Positions 23,295 to 31,799 of a stretch of DNA of 60,742 nt are shown here, one piece after another. Where the stretch lies: contig NZ_JAJADQ010000017.1 in the NCBI RefSeq assembly GCF_020447315.1, positions 1 through 60,742 of the forward strand, given 5' to 3'. Below the pieces are notes generated by a model that was not told where the DNA came from, did no database searches, and saw nothing but the letters and a program-made list of their open reading frames with translations. The position numbers and the translations under genes were made by a program. Position 1 is the stretch's first letter. Every line of letters begins with the position of its first letter. This DNA is from Hymenobacter nitidus. Its GTDB lineage: Bacteria; Bacteroidota; Bacteroidia; Cytophagales; Hymenobacteraceae.

Positions 23295-23501
23295 ATGGCA
23301 GAATCTGAACTCACGGCCAGCGGAAACCTCAGCATCAAGGCTGCGGCGCAAACTTACCAGTACATCATCCAGCAGCAGAAGCAGGCACCAGAATGGCAAC
23401 TCTATTGGGCGCGAGCCTATGTCGCTGCTGCCAATAGAGCCATTGTGACTACGTGGAAAACCGTTCGTCACTGCTCGCTCGATGTTTGTATCCTTTCGTA
23501 A
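23295..23501 (+). CDS. Doubtful small ORF
   Basis: 68 aa from the ATG at 23295: a helical Gln/Ala-rich stretch (IKAAAQTYQYIIQQQKQAPEW, then LYWARAYVAAANRAI) and a non-descript tail. No family recognised, and an antisense frame of similar length exists. It could be the relic of a larger gene. Confidence 0.25.
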   Translation: MAESELTASGNLSIKAAAQTYQYIIQQQKQAPEWQLYWARAYVAAANRAIVTTWKTVRHCSLDVCILS

Positions 23502-23809
23502 AGAGAGTGCATCACAGATCAAAGGTTTACCGACAAGCACCTGAATTTGATTGTACAGCGCTACCTTGGGCCTAAGTATTTAGCACATTCCCTATGTGCT
23601 TCCTTTGTTACCGTAGCTAAGCTAGCCGGAGCCGATGATTCCGAGGGGATGAACCCGACGAAGCACAAGATGAGTTCAATAATGAAATGTCAACAACCAT
23701 ACACATTGCAATTATTAATTCCTCATGATGCTATTCTATTTATTTCGCTTTGCCTTCTTTAGAATCTTGTACATGATTGAATATAGCGTGATGTTTAAGG
23801 AGTGTTTTT

Positions 23810-23828
23810 GAAGTAATAAATTTACTTC
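23810..23828. promoter_or_regulatory. Palindrome upstream of the caspase/CHAT operon
   Basis: GAAGTAA and TTACTTC form a perfect 7-bp inverted repeat with 5 central bases, 56 bp before the first ATG of the operon, preceded by a TTTG. It is the only symmetric element I see in the leader and so a candidate operator. Confidence 0.35.
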
Positions 23829-23883
23829 CTTAACGCACAGACAGCAATCAAAATAAGTAAGTCATTCTTCATAGGTGATTTTT

Positions 23884-24600
23884 ATGAACCGGAAAATAAT
23901 ATTCATCAAAGGCTATAGCAAAACTGAAGTTGAGCTTTCTAACGATAGGAATATAATTCAACTATACATTGATTTCTTTTGCAGTAATGCAGGAGGTAGC
24001 TATGATTTTGACAGGGATATTGCTATTTGCGAAGAGCCTTCTATTGAACAACTTCAACAATTAATGTTGATACAGGGATGCGATTATATAATTACTGTTT
24101 TAGTAGGACATGGCGCGAACCAAGAAGGTGTACAAGTATTTCAATTAAGCGAGACCACTCTTATACATCCAGGGCAAATCCATTTTCAATGTAACAGACA
24201 GCTGTACATTATAGAGACCTGTAGAAATACCATTACCACAAATTTAGATATACCACGCCTAAACAATTTAGTGCCGAAGTATAAATACGGTGGAATCGTA
24301 AAGTGGCCAAGAACATCTGAAGAAGCGTACAAAGCCTATGAGGGAGCACTAGTAGAGTCTAAGAAAGGATCAGTGTATCTATTCGCTTGTGACTTAGATC
24401 AAAGTGCATACAACTATTTTTTTATAAAAACTCTTATCGATGTTTCTGTTTATTTACATGAGTACTATAGGAACAATGTTTATAGTATATTGGAAGTGTT
24501 CGAGTTAACGAGGAAACAAGTTCAGAAAATATCAAAGAAAAAGCAAACGCCAATTAGTGTGTCAGATACAGACTTTCCTTTCGTTGTGACTATAATATAA
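23884..24600 (+). CDS. Caspase-like (C14-type) peptidase
   Basis: 238 aa from the ATG at 23884. The His-Cys dyad of caspase-fold peptidases is visible: His76 after a hydrophobic strand in DYIITVLVGHGANQEG, and Cys113 after the next strand in QLYIIETCRN. The protein is little more than a peptidase core with a helical C-terminus (KTLIDVSVYLHEYYRNNV) and has no signal peptide or fused sensor domain, so it probably acts in the cytoplasm under the control of partners. It opens an AT-rich operon with a CHAT protease, an unknown protein and a lipase, the gap to the CHAT gene being 61 bp. The Asp or other specificity cannot be read from sequence. Caspase assignment rests on the dyad and strand pattern. 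Confidence 0.75.
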   Translation: MNRKIIFIKGYSKTEVELSNDRNIIQLYIDFFCSNAGGSYDFDRDIAICEEPSIEQLQQLMLIQGCDYIITVLVGHGANQEGVQVFQLSETTLIHPGQIHFQCNRQLYIIETCRNTITTNLDIPRLNNLVPKYKYGGIVKWPRTSEEAYKAYEGALVESKKGSVYLFACDLDQSAYNYFFIKTLIDVSVYLHEYYRNNVYSILEVFELTRKQVQKISKKKQTPISVSDTDFPFVVTII

Positions 24601-24661
24601 TTATTGTTTCCAATGTTTCCAAAATACCCAACCTGTGATTTAAATCAAATTGAATAAAAAA

Positions 24662-25738
24662 ATGAAGAAACCACTAGAGCTTTTAATTTTAGATACAGGC
24701 CAGGATGTTCAAGCTGTCGCATATGCTCGATATAACAATAATTCAGCCGTGGAAATAATTCAATGCAATGCTATACCAGCTTTAAATGAATTTCGGATCC
24801 GCCTCAATCAAGTCGCGACTGGCGAGGCAGCATCACCACCTACGAAAGAAGAGCTTTCTATATTTGGAAAAAATCTGTTCAATTTCGCATTTAATAAAAA
24901 GGTATTAGACGTATACCGACGCCTTCCAAATGAAACTATAAAGATTCAAGTGATAAGTAACCGACCCGATTTCCAATCATTGCCTTGGGAATATTTGCAA
25001 GATCCAATGGCAAATATAGGACCTAACAGAAGCAGAGGCATAGTGAGAATTGTACCGACTATAGGAAACGAAATTCCTGAAATACGTAAACTGAAAAATA
25101 AATTACGCTTGTTGTTTGTCTATGCTGATCCCACAGATCAAGCATATGTTGCTTGGGAAGATATTCAAAATACAATTGAGCGTGAATTCCTCGGCAGGTT
25201 AGAACAAGGCACATTCGAAATGAAAGTTATTGAAGGGTCATCCATTGAACAATTAAATGAAGCACTGATTAGCAATAGTTACGACATTTTGCACTTTAAT
25301 GGACATGGGTCCATAATAATGCAAGGTGTTGACAAAGGCACTGGTATCCTTGTTTTCAGGGATAGAGTAACTGGAGAATCGCAGGAGGTCCCTGCTTCAA
25401 AGCTTGCAATGATCTTAAGCGGCCGAAATCTCCAACTAGTTGTATTAAGCGCTTGTAACTCATCAGCAGGAGATTTTTCTAAAAGCTATGCTGTAGTTGC
25501 GCAAGCCCTGGTTGAGAGCGGCATTCCTGCTGTCGTCGCTAATCAGTTTGCAGTAACAAACAGTATAGCGGCTACGTTTTCATCAGGTCTATATAGGGGA
25601 CTACTAGCAACAGGCGATATAGATGAAGCTGTTGCTGAAGGGCGGCAAGTCTTAGCCTTAGCTGATCACACAACGCTTGAATGGGGCATTCCGACATTAT
25701 ATCGACACGTAGACGCATCAAAGCTTTTCGAGGTATGA
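24662..25738 (+). CDS. CHAT-domain protease
   Basis: 358 aa from the ATG at 24662. The C-terminal two thirds are a CHAT domain: FQSLPWEYLQDP at about 104-115, KLRLLFVYADPTDQ, then His215 in ILHFNGHGSI and Cys265 in QLVVLSACNSS, and the closing IPAVVANQFAVTNSIAATFSSGLYRGLLATGDIDEAV helix pair. The N-terminal 95 residues (LLILDTGQDVQAVAYAR) form a small extra domain. CHAT is a caspase-related protease family used in bacterial immunity, for example with gasdermins and in type III-E CRISPR. Here it is paired with a second caspase-like peptidase and its stop overlaps the next start by 4 bp (ATGA). Confidence 0.9.
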   Translation: MKKPLELLILDTGQDVQAVAYARYNNNSAVEIIQCNAIPALNEFRIRLNQVATGEAASPPTKEELSIFGKNLFNFAFNKKVLDVYRRLPNETIKIQVISNRPDFQSLPWEYLQDPMANIGPNRSRGIVRIVPTIGNEIPEIRKLKNKLRLLFVYADPTDQAYVAWEDIQNTIEREFLGRLEQGTFEMKVIEGSSIEQLNEALISNSYDILHFNGHGSIIMQGVDKGTGILVFRDRVTGESQEVPASKLAMILSGRNLQLVVLSACNSSAGDFSKSYAVVAQALVESGIPAVVANQFAVTNSIAATFSSGLYRGLLATGDIDEAVAEGRQVLALADHTTLEWGIPTLYRHVDASKLFEV

Positions 25739-26916
25739 AAATCAATAAAAATACAATGGTTCACTTACCATTGCCGAAATCTTTGGAGTCTAAACCTAAA
25801 CCCGAATCTTTTTCAGTAAGATCTGAAGCCATAAACAAAAGAAGAGGTAAAGCTAAAGTGGTTAGCTTAGGAGACGGAGTATTAGAAGTGAGTATAACGC
25901 CTGGCACATCCATAGCAGGCAAGAAGCTTGTGTTAAGTACAGGAGGTGGAAGCAACGTGGAGATACACGGTATAAACAATTTAATAAGTTCAAATGCAAA
26001 CAGACTGGATGCACTTGCGGTAGAAAGTGGTGATAGTACAAGAATTGATTTTAATCAAACATTAGGTAAGCGCAGCGGCAAGCGCATCATCAGAAAAGTC
26101 ACTGCGCAATTTAGTGACGATAAGAAATTGATAATAAATGGCCTAAAATATATTAAAAATATAGATTTAAGCAAAACCAGATGGGAAGCAACAAATAAGA
26201 GGGATCTAAACAAAACAACTGATTTCAATATTACGCGAAAGCATCGCAAGCCAGCTACTATAGTCATAGGGGTTTGGGATTTAGGGGCGTGGCTAGGAAA
26301 TTTCCCTGATTTTTTAGAGGCCATGAATAAATCGCAAAATAAATACAAATTTCGGCCGGTTACTGCTACAGTGCCTTCAGGCATGATGCGCAAGCCAGAA
26401 GGCGTACTAAGCTGGCTAGAAGAAAATATAGATCATTCTTTGACAGATGAGGAAAAAACACATGTCATGTCTAACACAGTCGCCAACGATTTTTTTGTGG
26501 TTGCAGAGAAGATTCGGTTAGATTTAAAAATAGATTATTTAGTTGGGGTGACCCCAAGCATGATTGCGGGTAACGACGAAGGTCAGATATTTTGGAATCA
26601 TTTCTCGTTTTTTAAAGATCGTTTAATTATAGCCTCTGCTTACGAACTCAGACAATTTGCGAAAGAAACAAAAACTTCTTTCGAAACATTTCTGGCAGGC
26701 ATTATAACTGCGCAACTGCTTGTGGCTCAGTTTTACGAAAACGGATTAAATTTTCATAAGGATAATAGCGGATGCATTTTTGATTACAATGCAGATAGAA
26801 AAAGTTTGATGGGCAAAATCTCAAATTTGCATATCGATGCAGAATGTTTGCTCAAGATACCACTCCCTTTTCGCAAATCAGCTATGCAATTAGTTGGCTT
26901 TTTTTCAAAACTCTAA
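25735..26916 (+). CDS. Unrecognised 393-aa protein between CHAT and lipase genes
   Basis: Start at the ATG that overlaps the CHAT stop (ATGA). I do not recognise the family. The first third is polar and beta-rich with a Gly-rich stretch (SLGDGVLEVSITPGTSIAGKKLVLSTGGGSNVEIHGINNLI) and a basic patch (GKRSGKRIIRK). The rest is alpha/beta (ATIVIGVWDLGAWLGNFPDFLEAM, LKIDYLVGVTPSMIAG, LAGIITAQLLVAQFY) and ends with a spaced Cys motif: NSGCIFDYNADRKSL and later DAECLLKI. The exposed N-terminal part could be a proteolytic target of the two upstream proteases, and the protein an adaptor or inhibitor of the lipase; both are inferences from gene order. Confidence 0.7.
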   Translation: MKINKNTMVHLPLPKSLESKPKPESFSVRSEAINKRRGKAKVVSLGDGVLEVSITPGTSIAGKKLVLSTGGGSNVEIHGINNLISSNANRLDALAVESGDSTRIDFNQTLGKRSGKRIIRKVTAQFSDDKKLIINGLKYIKNIDLSKTRWEATNKRDLNKTTDFNITRKHRKPATIVIGVWDLGAWLGNFPDFLEAMNKSQNKYKFRPVTATVPSGMMRKPEGVLSWLEENIDHSLTDEEKTHVMSNTVANDFFVVAEKIRLDLKIDYLVGVTPSMIAGNDEGQIFWNHFSFFKDRLIIASAYELRQFAKETKTSFETFLAGIITAQLLVAQFYENGLNFHKDNSGCIFDYNADRKSLMGKISNLHIDAECLLKIPLPFRKSAMQLVGFFSKL

Positions 26917-26930
26917 AGCTTCTTTGGGAT

Positions 26931-28238
26931 ATGATTCAGGTTGCAGTAATGATTCCTGGGATAATGGGATCTGTGTTAACGCTTGACGATGAAATTGTTT
27001 GGCCTGGATCCTTAATAGATCTTAAATTGCCTTATCGCAAAATGGACAAGTTGCTCAATCCCAACTTGGTAGCCGTTGATTGTATTAGAAAATTCTATTT
27101 GCCACAGTATAGTGATCTAATTGCTGACCTTGAATTATGTGGATTTTCTGAAAACCTTAATACATTAATTGTATTTCCTTATGATTGGCGAAAGTCAATT
27201 GAATCAAGCTCAGAGTTACTTGCCAATCGATTAGACAAAATTTTTGACGACAAAGGGGATGAAGTTGCAATTTACTTAGTCGCACATAGTATGGGCGGCT
27301 TAGTTGGTAGATATTATCTGGAAAGTGGATTGTTTAATAACCGACCAGGGTGGCATAAAACAAAAAAAATTATTACTCTAGCAACGCCTCACCGTGGGGC
27401 TTCCATTGCCTTGCCGTTGGTTTTAGGCAGTGAGAAAAAATTGTTCCTTAGTGCAAGCCAAGTGGGACAGATTGCCAATGATCCGCGCTATCCAAGTGCG
27501 TATCAATTGCTTCCACATAGAGGAGAGGTTATTGCTTGGCAGGAAATCAATTCAATAGATATTTACAACCCAAGTATTAGTAAAAAACTTGGGTTAAATA
27601 GTGAAAATCTAAAGTCTGCAGAAGATTTTCACACTAAACTTCAACAAGGTACTAGGCCAAATCATGTACAATATTTCTGCTTTTCAGGCAATCGAGAGAG
27701 GACAGTAGCATATTTAAAGATTTTAGCGCGAAGTGGTGGCATCTTAATTCCTGATAAAGTTGGCCAAGAAGACACTGGAGATGGAACTGTTCCCATTTGG
27801 AGTAGCACTCTTCCACAATGCCAATTTCTATATGTAGCAGGTGAACATGGAACGATATACAAGAATCAAGAATTGAGAAAGCTCCTCGCTGCTTTGTTAG
27901 GAATGCCTGGCGTATTAGCTGCTGGCACTGCAACTGAGATTTCCTTAAATGAAACCGTTGTTGATCCGAATCAAAGGGTTTATGCAACTTTAAAGCTTAG
28001 TCGAGGAACTACTTCTTTTGCTGGGGACATTGAGATTGCCTCTCTTAGCAATAGCGTAACGGGTACCATCATTGAAAATTTGGATCAAAAAAACTTTGTC
28101 AAATATGAAGGGCCAATTATTGTTTCTTTCTCTATTGCATTAACTGCTCCTTCGGTCAGAGGGCATTATATAGTCTCTTATAAGGACCACAGTGATATAG
28201 GGTCATCAGCCTCTGTGGAACTTATTGTACAGGCATAG
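26931..28238 (+). CDS. LCAT/PDAT-like alpha/beta hydrolase (putative phospholipase effector)
   Basis: 435 aa from the ATG at 26931, 14 bp after the preceding stop; the frame is open to an ATG at 26844 inside the previous gene. It shows the lecithin:cholesterol acyltransferase pattern: MIPGIMGSVL with VWPGS, VFPYDWRKS, the nucleophile Ser120 in YLVAHSMGGLVGRYYL, LATPHRGAS, Asp284 in DTGDGTVPIW, and His306 in GEHGTIY. After about residue 330 a C-terminal beta-rich domain follows (TEISLNETVVDPNQRVYATLKLS, FSIALTAPSVRGHYIVSY), like an Ig sandwich, perhaps for membrane or partner binding. No signal peptide, so it would meet the inner leaflet. In context it is the likely killing effector: hydrolysis of membrane phospholipids after protease signalling. 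Confidence 0.85.
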   Translation: MIQVAVMIPGIMGSVLTLDDEIVWPGSLIDLKLPYRKMDKLLNPNLVAVDCIRKFYLPQYSDLIADLELCGFSENLNTLIVFPYDWRKSIESSSELLANRLDKIFDDKGDEVAIYLVAHSMGGLVGRYYLESGLFNNRPGWHKTKKIITLATPHRGASIALPLVLGSEKKLFLSASQVGQIANDPRYPSAYQLLPHRGEVIAWQEINSIDIYNPSISKKLGLNSENLKSAEDFHTKLQQGTRPNHVQYFCFSGNRERTVAYLKILARSGGILIPDKVGQEDTGDGTVPIWSSTLPQCQFLYVAGEHGTIYKNQELRKLLAALLGMPGVLAAGTATEISLNETVVDPNQRVYATLKLSRGTTSFAGDIEIASLSNSVTGTIIENLDQKNFVKYEGPIIVSFSIALTAPSVRGHYIVSYKDHSDIGSSASVELIVQA

Positions 28239-28367
28239 CACGACATTTATATTTTAATATTTAATTTCGCATTTCTTTGAAAAAGAAAAAAATTAATAAT
28301 GCCATTACAATTTGTATAATGCTACATGAAGTTAAATAAAAAAACATAGATGCATCAGAAGTAAAAC

Positions 28368-28969
28368 TGAGGTAATCCAGTTAAACCGGATACAAATGGG
28401 ACCTGGCTTGGAGTTGGGATTAGAAGTGGTTGGGAGCTAAATAGTCCAGGGTGGAATGGTAGCGTTCGGCGATGTAGCAGCTGATTTCGAGTCGGACTCT
28501 AGTACGGGAGAGCGGCTGCCGTCGAGCAGTTCGGATTTTAGCCGTCTCCAAAAGGATTCGGCGTGGACACTGTTGTGGCAGTTGTCGCGCCGGCTAATGC
28601 TCGACAAGGTCCAGTGGCGAGCCAGTAAGTCCTTGAATCGGGTGGGCGCGTACTGGCTGTCCTGGTCGGAGTCGACGATCAAGCCGGCTGGCGCCTGGCG
28701 TAGGGCTCGCACTTCTGGGTCGCGGGCTACTTCCAGACTGCCCACCTCAGCTACGAGCAGCGTTTGCCGCCAGCGGTAGAAAAGCTTGGGCATAACGCCC
28801 AACTGCTGCGCGGCAGCCTGCGTGCTTCGGCTTTCCGAGGCAAGGCGCGAGGCTTCAGCCTTAAATGGCTCTTCGCATTTACGCAGTTTGTATGGTGACC
28901 ACCCGCTTGATCTTGATGCCATAACAGAAGAAATATACGTCCTTCTTCTGTCGTCATTTGATTACCTCA
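28368..28969 (-). mobile_element. IS3-family deletion derivative, about 600 bp
   Basis: Ten-base terminal inverted repeats TGAGGTAATC at 28368-28377 and 28960-28969. The minus strand starts like the IS3 element at 14428 (a shared block before the orfA ATG). The centre of the element, from late orfA to mid orfB, is missing. No target duplication detected. Confidence 0.75.
28437..28922 (-). pseudogene. orfA-orfB fusion of an IS3 transposase by internal deletion
   Basis: 161 aa in one open frame. Residues 1-75 are orfA-like (RKCEEPFKAEASRLASESR, STQAAAQQLGVMPKLFYRWRQ, EVARDPEVRALRQAP), which jumps directly to the last part of orfB (GLIVDSDQDSQYAPTRFKDLLARH, then HAESFWRRLKSELLDGS). The first catalytic Asp region is deleted, so it cannot transpose. 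It still has the HTH and might bind IS ends. Unlike the copy at 14461, this one has Trp in YRWRQ where that copy has an amber codon. Confidence 0.75.
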
Positions 28970-28975
28970 TCCAGC

Positions 28976-30037
28976 TTATAGCCTCACTTTTCGGATTTCC
29001 ACTTTCTGCCCATCTATTAAGAAAGTGAACTGTGTTGTTGTTTGACCGATTAGACTAGCATTGCCGAAGTGCATCTGACGGTGGTGGTTAGCACATAGAG
29101 TAATGAGATTAGCTAGCCCCAAGGCTCCTATGGAGAGGTGCGATACCGGATCGACGTGATGTGTTTCGACGTAAGGAATACCATCAGGCTTTCGAAAACC
29201 AATGGCGTTCAATCCCAGTGCTTCACAAACCAGGCATTTATGCTTTGTTAGCACTTTGACTTTGGCGGCAATTGCGCCCCGCTCAATGAAGGTTGACACC
29301 CGTTCTTTTAGCTGTGGACGTAACCGCTGCATCTTTTTTTCCAACCGGCCAAGCGCATCCAAGCTATCCGCATTTTGCTTGTCTAGAAACCCCTCAAAGT
29401 CCTCCTCGTCTATCACCTCATTGAGATAGCTCATCTGATCGGGAAACTTCTTCAACAAGTTGGCTAACCTAACGTTATCTGGGTTTCTATGAGCTGCCAG
29501 CTGGAGGATATGTAAGACATTGTCCGAGTTTAGGTAATTAAAGCCCTGCTTTGAAATCATCTTTCCTTCTGGAAGTAGCTTCTCACGCGCCACGCGGTCA
29601 TTATTCAGCACAACGGGATTCTGAAAATAAATGATATCCTCCACCTGTGAGCGCACATTCCCAGCATCATATTTCTTAAAAACACGGTGCTTGGCTTTCC
29701 TCTCAAACCATCCGAGCTCAGGAAAGCCGTAGAGCCCTACAATGCATTTTCGGTTCTGATTCTGGTAGTCAGAGCTTAAGAAAAAGACCGCACATACATT
29801 CTTGGCTTTTTTCTTGTCCGGCAATCGACGCAGCATCGGCGTGTAACCGATGAAGCTGCCATCTGCTTCAGATGGATACTGCTCATGTCCGAAGTTGATG
29901 CTTTCGTGGGTGTGCTGGTTGTCCTTGACAAAATCATACTTCGACTGCTTCAGATCTGCATCAGTTGGATCAGCCGTCCAGTCGTTGCTGTTCCACGCAA
30001 TAGACGCGAGTATGCCGTAGTTTGTAATCAGCTCCAT
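28976..30037 (-). CDS. HNH endonuclease domain protein
   Basis: 353 aa. The C-terminal 90 residues are a full HNH nuclease with a zinc knuckle: CLVCEALGLNAIG, the catalytic VETHHVDPVSHLS, and LANLITLCANHHRQMHFG. The N-terminal 190 residues contain alpha/beta strands (NVCAVFFLSSDYQNQNRKCIVGLYGFPELGW) that may recognise DNA or a modified base. A helical linker (EEDFEGFLDKQNADSLDALGRLEKKMQRLRPQ) joins the two. It is the last gene of the Vsr-methyltransferase-MORC-Z1 cluster and probably one of its nucleases or an independent restriction enzyme. Confidence 0.82.
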   Translation of the reverse strand: MELITNYGILASIAWNSNDWTADPTDADLKQSKYDFVKDNQHTHESINFGHEQYPSEADGSFIGYTPMLRRLPDKKKAKNVCAVFFLSSDYQNQNRKCIVGLYGFPELGWFERKAKHRVFKKYDAGNVRSQVEDIIYFQNPVVLNNDRVAREKLLPEGKMISKQGFNYLNSDNVLHILQLAAHRNPDNVRLANLLKKFPDQMSYLNEVIDEEDFEGFLDKQNADSLDALGRLEKKMQRLRPQLKERVSTFIERGAIAAKVKVLTKHKCLVCEALGLNAIGFRKPDGIPYVETHHVDPVSHLSIGALGLANLITLCANHHRQMHFGNASLIGQTTTQFTFLIDGQKVEIRKVRL

Positions 30038-30127
30038 TTTAGTGATGTCTATTGTGTTTTTCTGAGCAAGCGAATTGAATTCGTTCAGAATATTACTCCA
30101 AGTAAAGCGCTATTATTTAATCGATTT

Positions 30128-30820
30128 CTACTCTGCTCGCAGTCTTGGCACCCGAGCTATGATATGCTTTGCCAACGCTTCAGCGTCGGCACCGTGGTGG
30201 AACCGTCGATGACAGTTAGGACAGAGCGCCACGGCGTTTGTTACAGTGTCGCTACCACCTTGAGATAGCCATCGCACATGATGAACCTCCAAGTAGGGGA
30301 CGCCCCCTGCTTTGATAAATGGAGCAGGTAGGCTGCAGGACTCGCAGTCACCGGCGGCGGCTTCTAGCACCCAGGCAACAACTTGTGGGCTGCGCACAAA
30401 CTGCACCACTTCGCCCGCTACTCGCTTGGGATTGGCATCGCCAGTAGGTATGCCTTTGGGTCCACGACCAACTAAAGCTGCCGCTCGCCTTGCGAGAAGT
30501 ACTAGGTCAGCCGTTGGCTCGCCTAAATGCCGTCCAAAGTAGCATTTACGCTCGATTACTCCTCTGATAGCGGCCGTAGCAGTCGGCCCCACATTCGATG
30601 CTGGCACCAAGCCTCTAACCCAAGGCAAGCCCATGGTGTCTAGCACATGAGATATATTCTGGAAGCGGAACTCATAAGACTTTACAGTGCGCCCATATCG
30701 CAGCGACAGTTCCTTATAAACATGCTTCTTGACCACCTGCTCACCTGCTGCCTGACTCTCAAACAGACCCTGGTACGCATCTACGGCTGCTTCTATCTCT
30801 TCTTCTGACCAGTTTGCCAT
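30128..30820 (-). CDS. HNH endonuclease domain protein
   Basis: 230 aa. N-terminal residues 1-70 (WSEEEIEAAVDAYQGLFESQ, VVKKHVYKELSLRYGRTVKSYEFRFQNIS) form the helical domain that often precedes HNH in restriction-type enzymes and may bind DNA ends or a partner. Residues about 170-225 are the HNH: CESCSLPAPF, YLEVHHVRWLSQGGSDTVTNAVALCPNCHRRFHHG, with two CxxC pairs. Gaps to both neighbours are below 100 bp, so it is probably co-transcribed with the cluster. Confidence 0.82.
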   Translation of the reverse strand: MANWSEEEIEAAVDAYQGLFESQAAGEQVVKKHVYKELSLRYGRTVKSYEFRFQNISHVLDTMGLPWVRGLVPASNVGPTATAAIRGVIERKCYFGRHLGEPTADLVLLARRAAALVGRGPKGIPTGDANPKRVAGEVVQFVRSPQVVAWVLEAAAGDCESCSLPAPFIKAGGVPYLEVHHVRWLSQGGSDTVTNAVALCPNCHRRFHHGADAEALAKHIIARVPRLRAE

Positions 30821-30889
30821 AGGTATCTAGCTCTTAAGACTTAAAGATTGTAATGTATTGGCGTACTTCCTGCAGCTGATGGCCGCTAG

Positions 30890-31762
30890 CTAAAAGGCAC
30901 AGCGGATGCGGTGGGCCCGCAAAGCATCCACACTGGGACGGTTTGCTTCCAAAGCAGGCAAGAAGATAGCCTTCCCATTGAGAGTTGCATACTCTGAGCC
31001 CGCTAAGTCAGGAGATAGCTCGACGACTAAGCTGATGGGATCAATCGCAAGAAGCTGCAAGTCAAATAGGGTATGGATATCGGCCCGCAGTAGCAATCCA
31101 TTTTGGGTATAGTTGGTGGAGGGCCCTAGATAAGGAATAATGTGGGCTGCCTCCAAGAGTGGCTCTACCTTACAGCCCGTGATGGCACAGGCGCCGGAGT
31201 AAGCCTCAAGCAGGCTCTTCCGAAACGCCGACTGACCGCGCCGGCGAACGATGCTTGCCAATACCCACTCGCGCCCGTCGCGCACAGAAGCTGGGTTGAA
31301 GGCCGAGTGAGCGTCCTGGTCTGCTTGCACCTCGGCTATGCTTGGCATGCTGCCGCTGCGTGCAAGAATAAAATTGGCAGGGCGCTTTCCGCTGTGGGAC
31401 TGGTACTCGAAGCGGCCCAGGTAGCGGAAGGCCGCATCGGGATACTGAAGGTGATTCTCGCGGTAGAATACCAGCAGCTCCAAGCCACGCGACTCATGGG
31501 TGATGATGAGCTGGTCGGTGCGGCCGGTCGGTTGCCCCGTCCAAGCCAGCGTGCTGTTGTCGGTAAGCTGGCTCTGGATTGTTGACCCACTTCCAGCACG
31601 TGCGGTGACGAATAGCCAGACCGAGTTATAGCCGCTGGGACGAAAGACGCCATCATCCAGGGTGGACTCGGTAATCACGAATAGCTGCCGCAGCTGGGCT
31701 CTGGTGTAGGGCTGCTCCTCTACTAGCTGGTCTGAGGCCAGGTGGGAATGTAAGCTAGACAT
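30890..31762 (-). CDS. DUF3427-like domain plus HNH endonuclease
   Basis: 290 aa. Residues about 30-135 match the DUF3427-type reader: GVFRPSGYNSVWLFVTARAGS, LAWTGQPTGRTDQLIITHESRGLELLVFYREN, AAFRYLGRFEYQSHSGKRPANFIL. Residues about 165-240 are an HNH of the AAHIIPY type: RRGQSAFRKSLLEAYSGACAITGCKVEPLLEAAHIIPY, NGLLLRADIHTLFDLQLLAI. DUF3427-like domains occur next to nucleases and helicases in defence loci and may sense altered DNA. It follows Z1 by about 40 bp and occupies the slot where related MORC-Z1 loci carry a PD-(D/E)XK protein. Confidence 0.85.
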   Translation of the reverse strand: MSSLHSHLASDQLVEEQPYTRAQLRQLFVITESTLDDGVFRPSGYNSVWLFVTARAGSGSTIQSQLTDNSTLAWTGQPTGRTDQLIITHESRGLELLVFYRENHLQYPDAAFRYLGRFEYQSHSGKRPANFILARSGSMPSIAEVQADQDAHSAFNPASVRDGREWVLASIVRRRGQSAFRKSLLEAYSGACAITGCKVEPLLEAAHIIPYLGPSTNYTQNGLLLRADIHTLFDLQLLAIDPISLVVELSPDLAGSEYATLNGKAIFLPALEANRPSVDALRAHRIRCAF

Positions 31763-31799
31763 GGTAGAGGTGCTGGATTTAGATATCGAGTGTAAGCCC

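Larger units (their letters stand above)
23010..23883. other. 874-base junction region, few genes
   Basis: Between the recombinases and the caspase-like operon. It holds a hairpin (23154-23198), one doubtful small gene (23295-23501), and a palindrome at 23810-23828. Composition falls sharply in GC after about 23650, marking the left border of the AT-rich operon. Confidence 0.5.

Noticed and set aside
24000..28238. Assignment of the caspase/CHAT operon to a gasdermin system
   Set aside because: No gene in the operon resembles a gasdermin; the only clear effector-type gene is an alpha/beta hydrolase.
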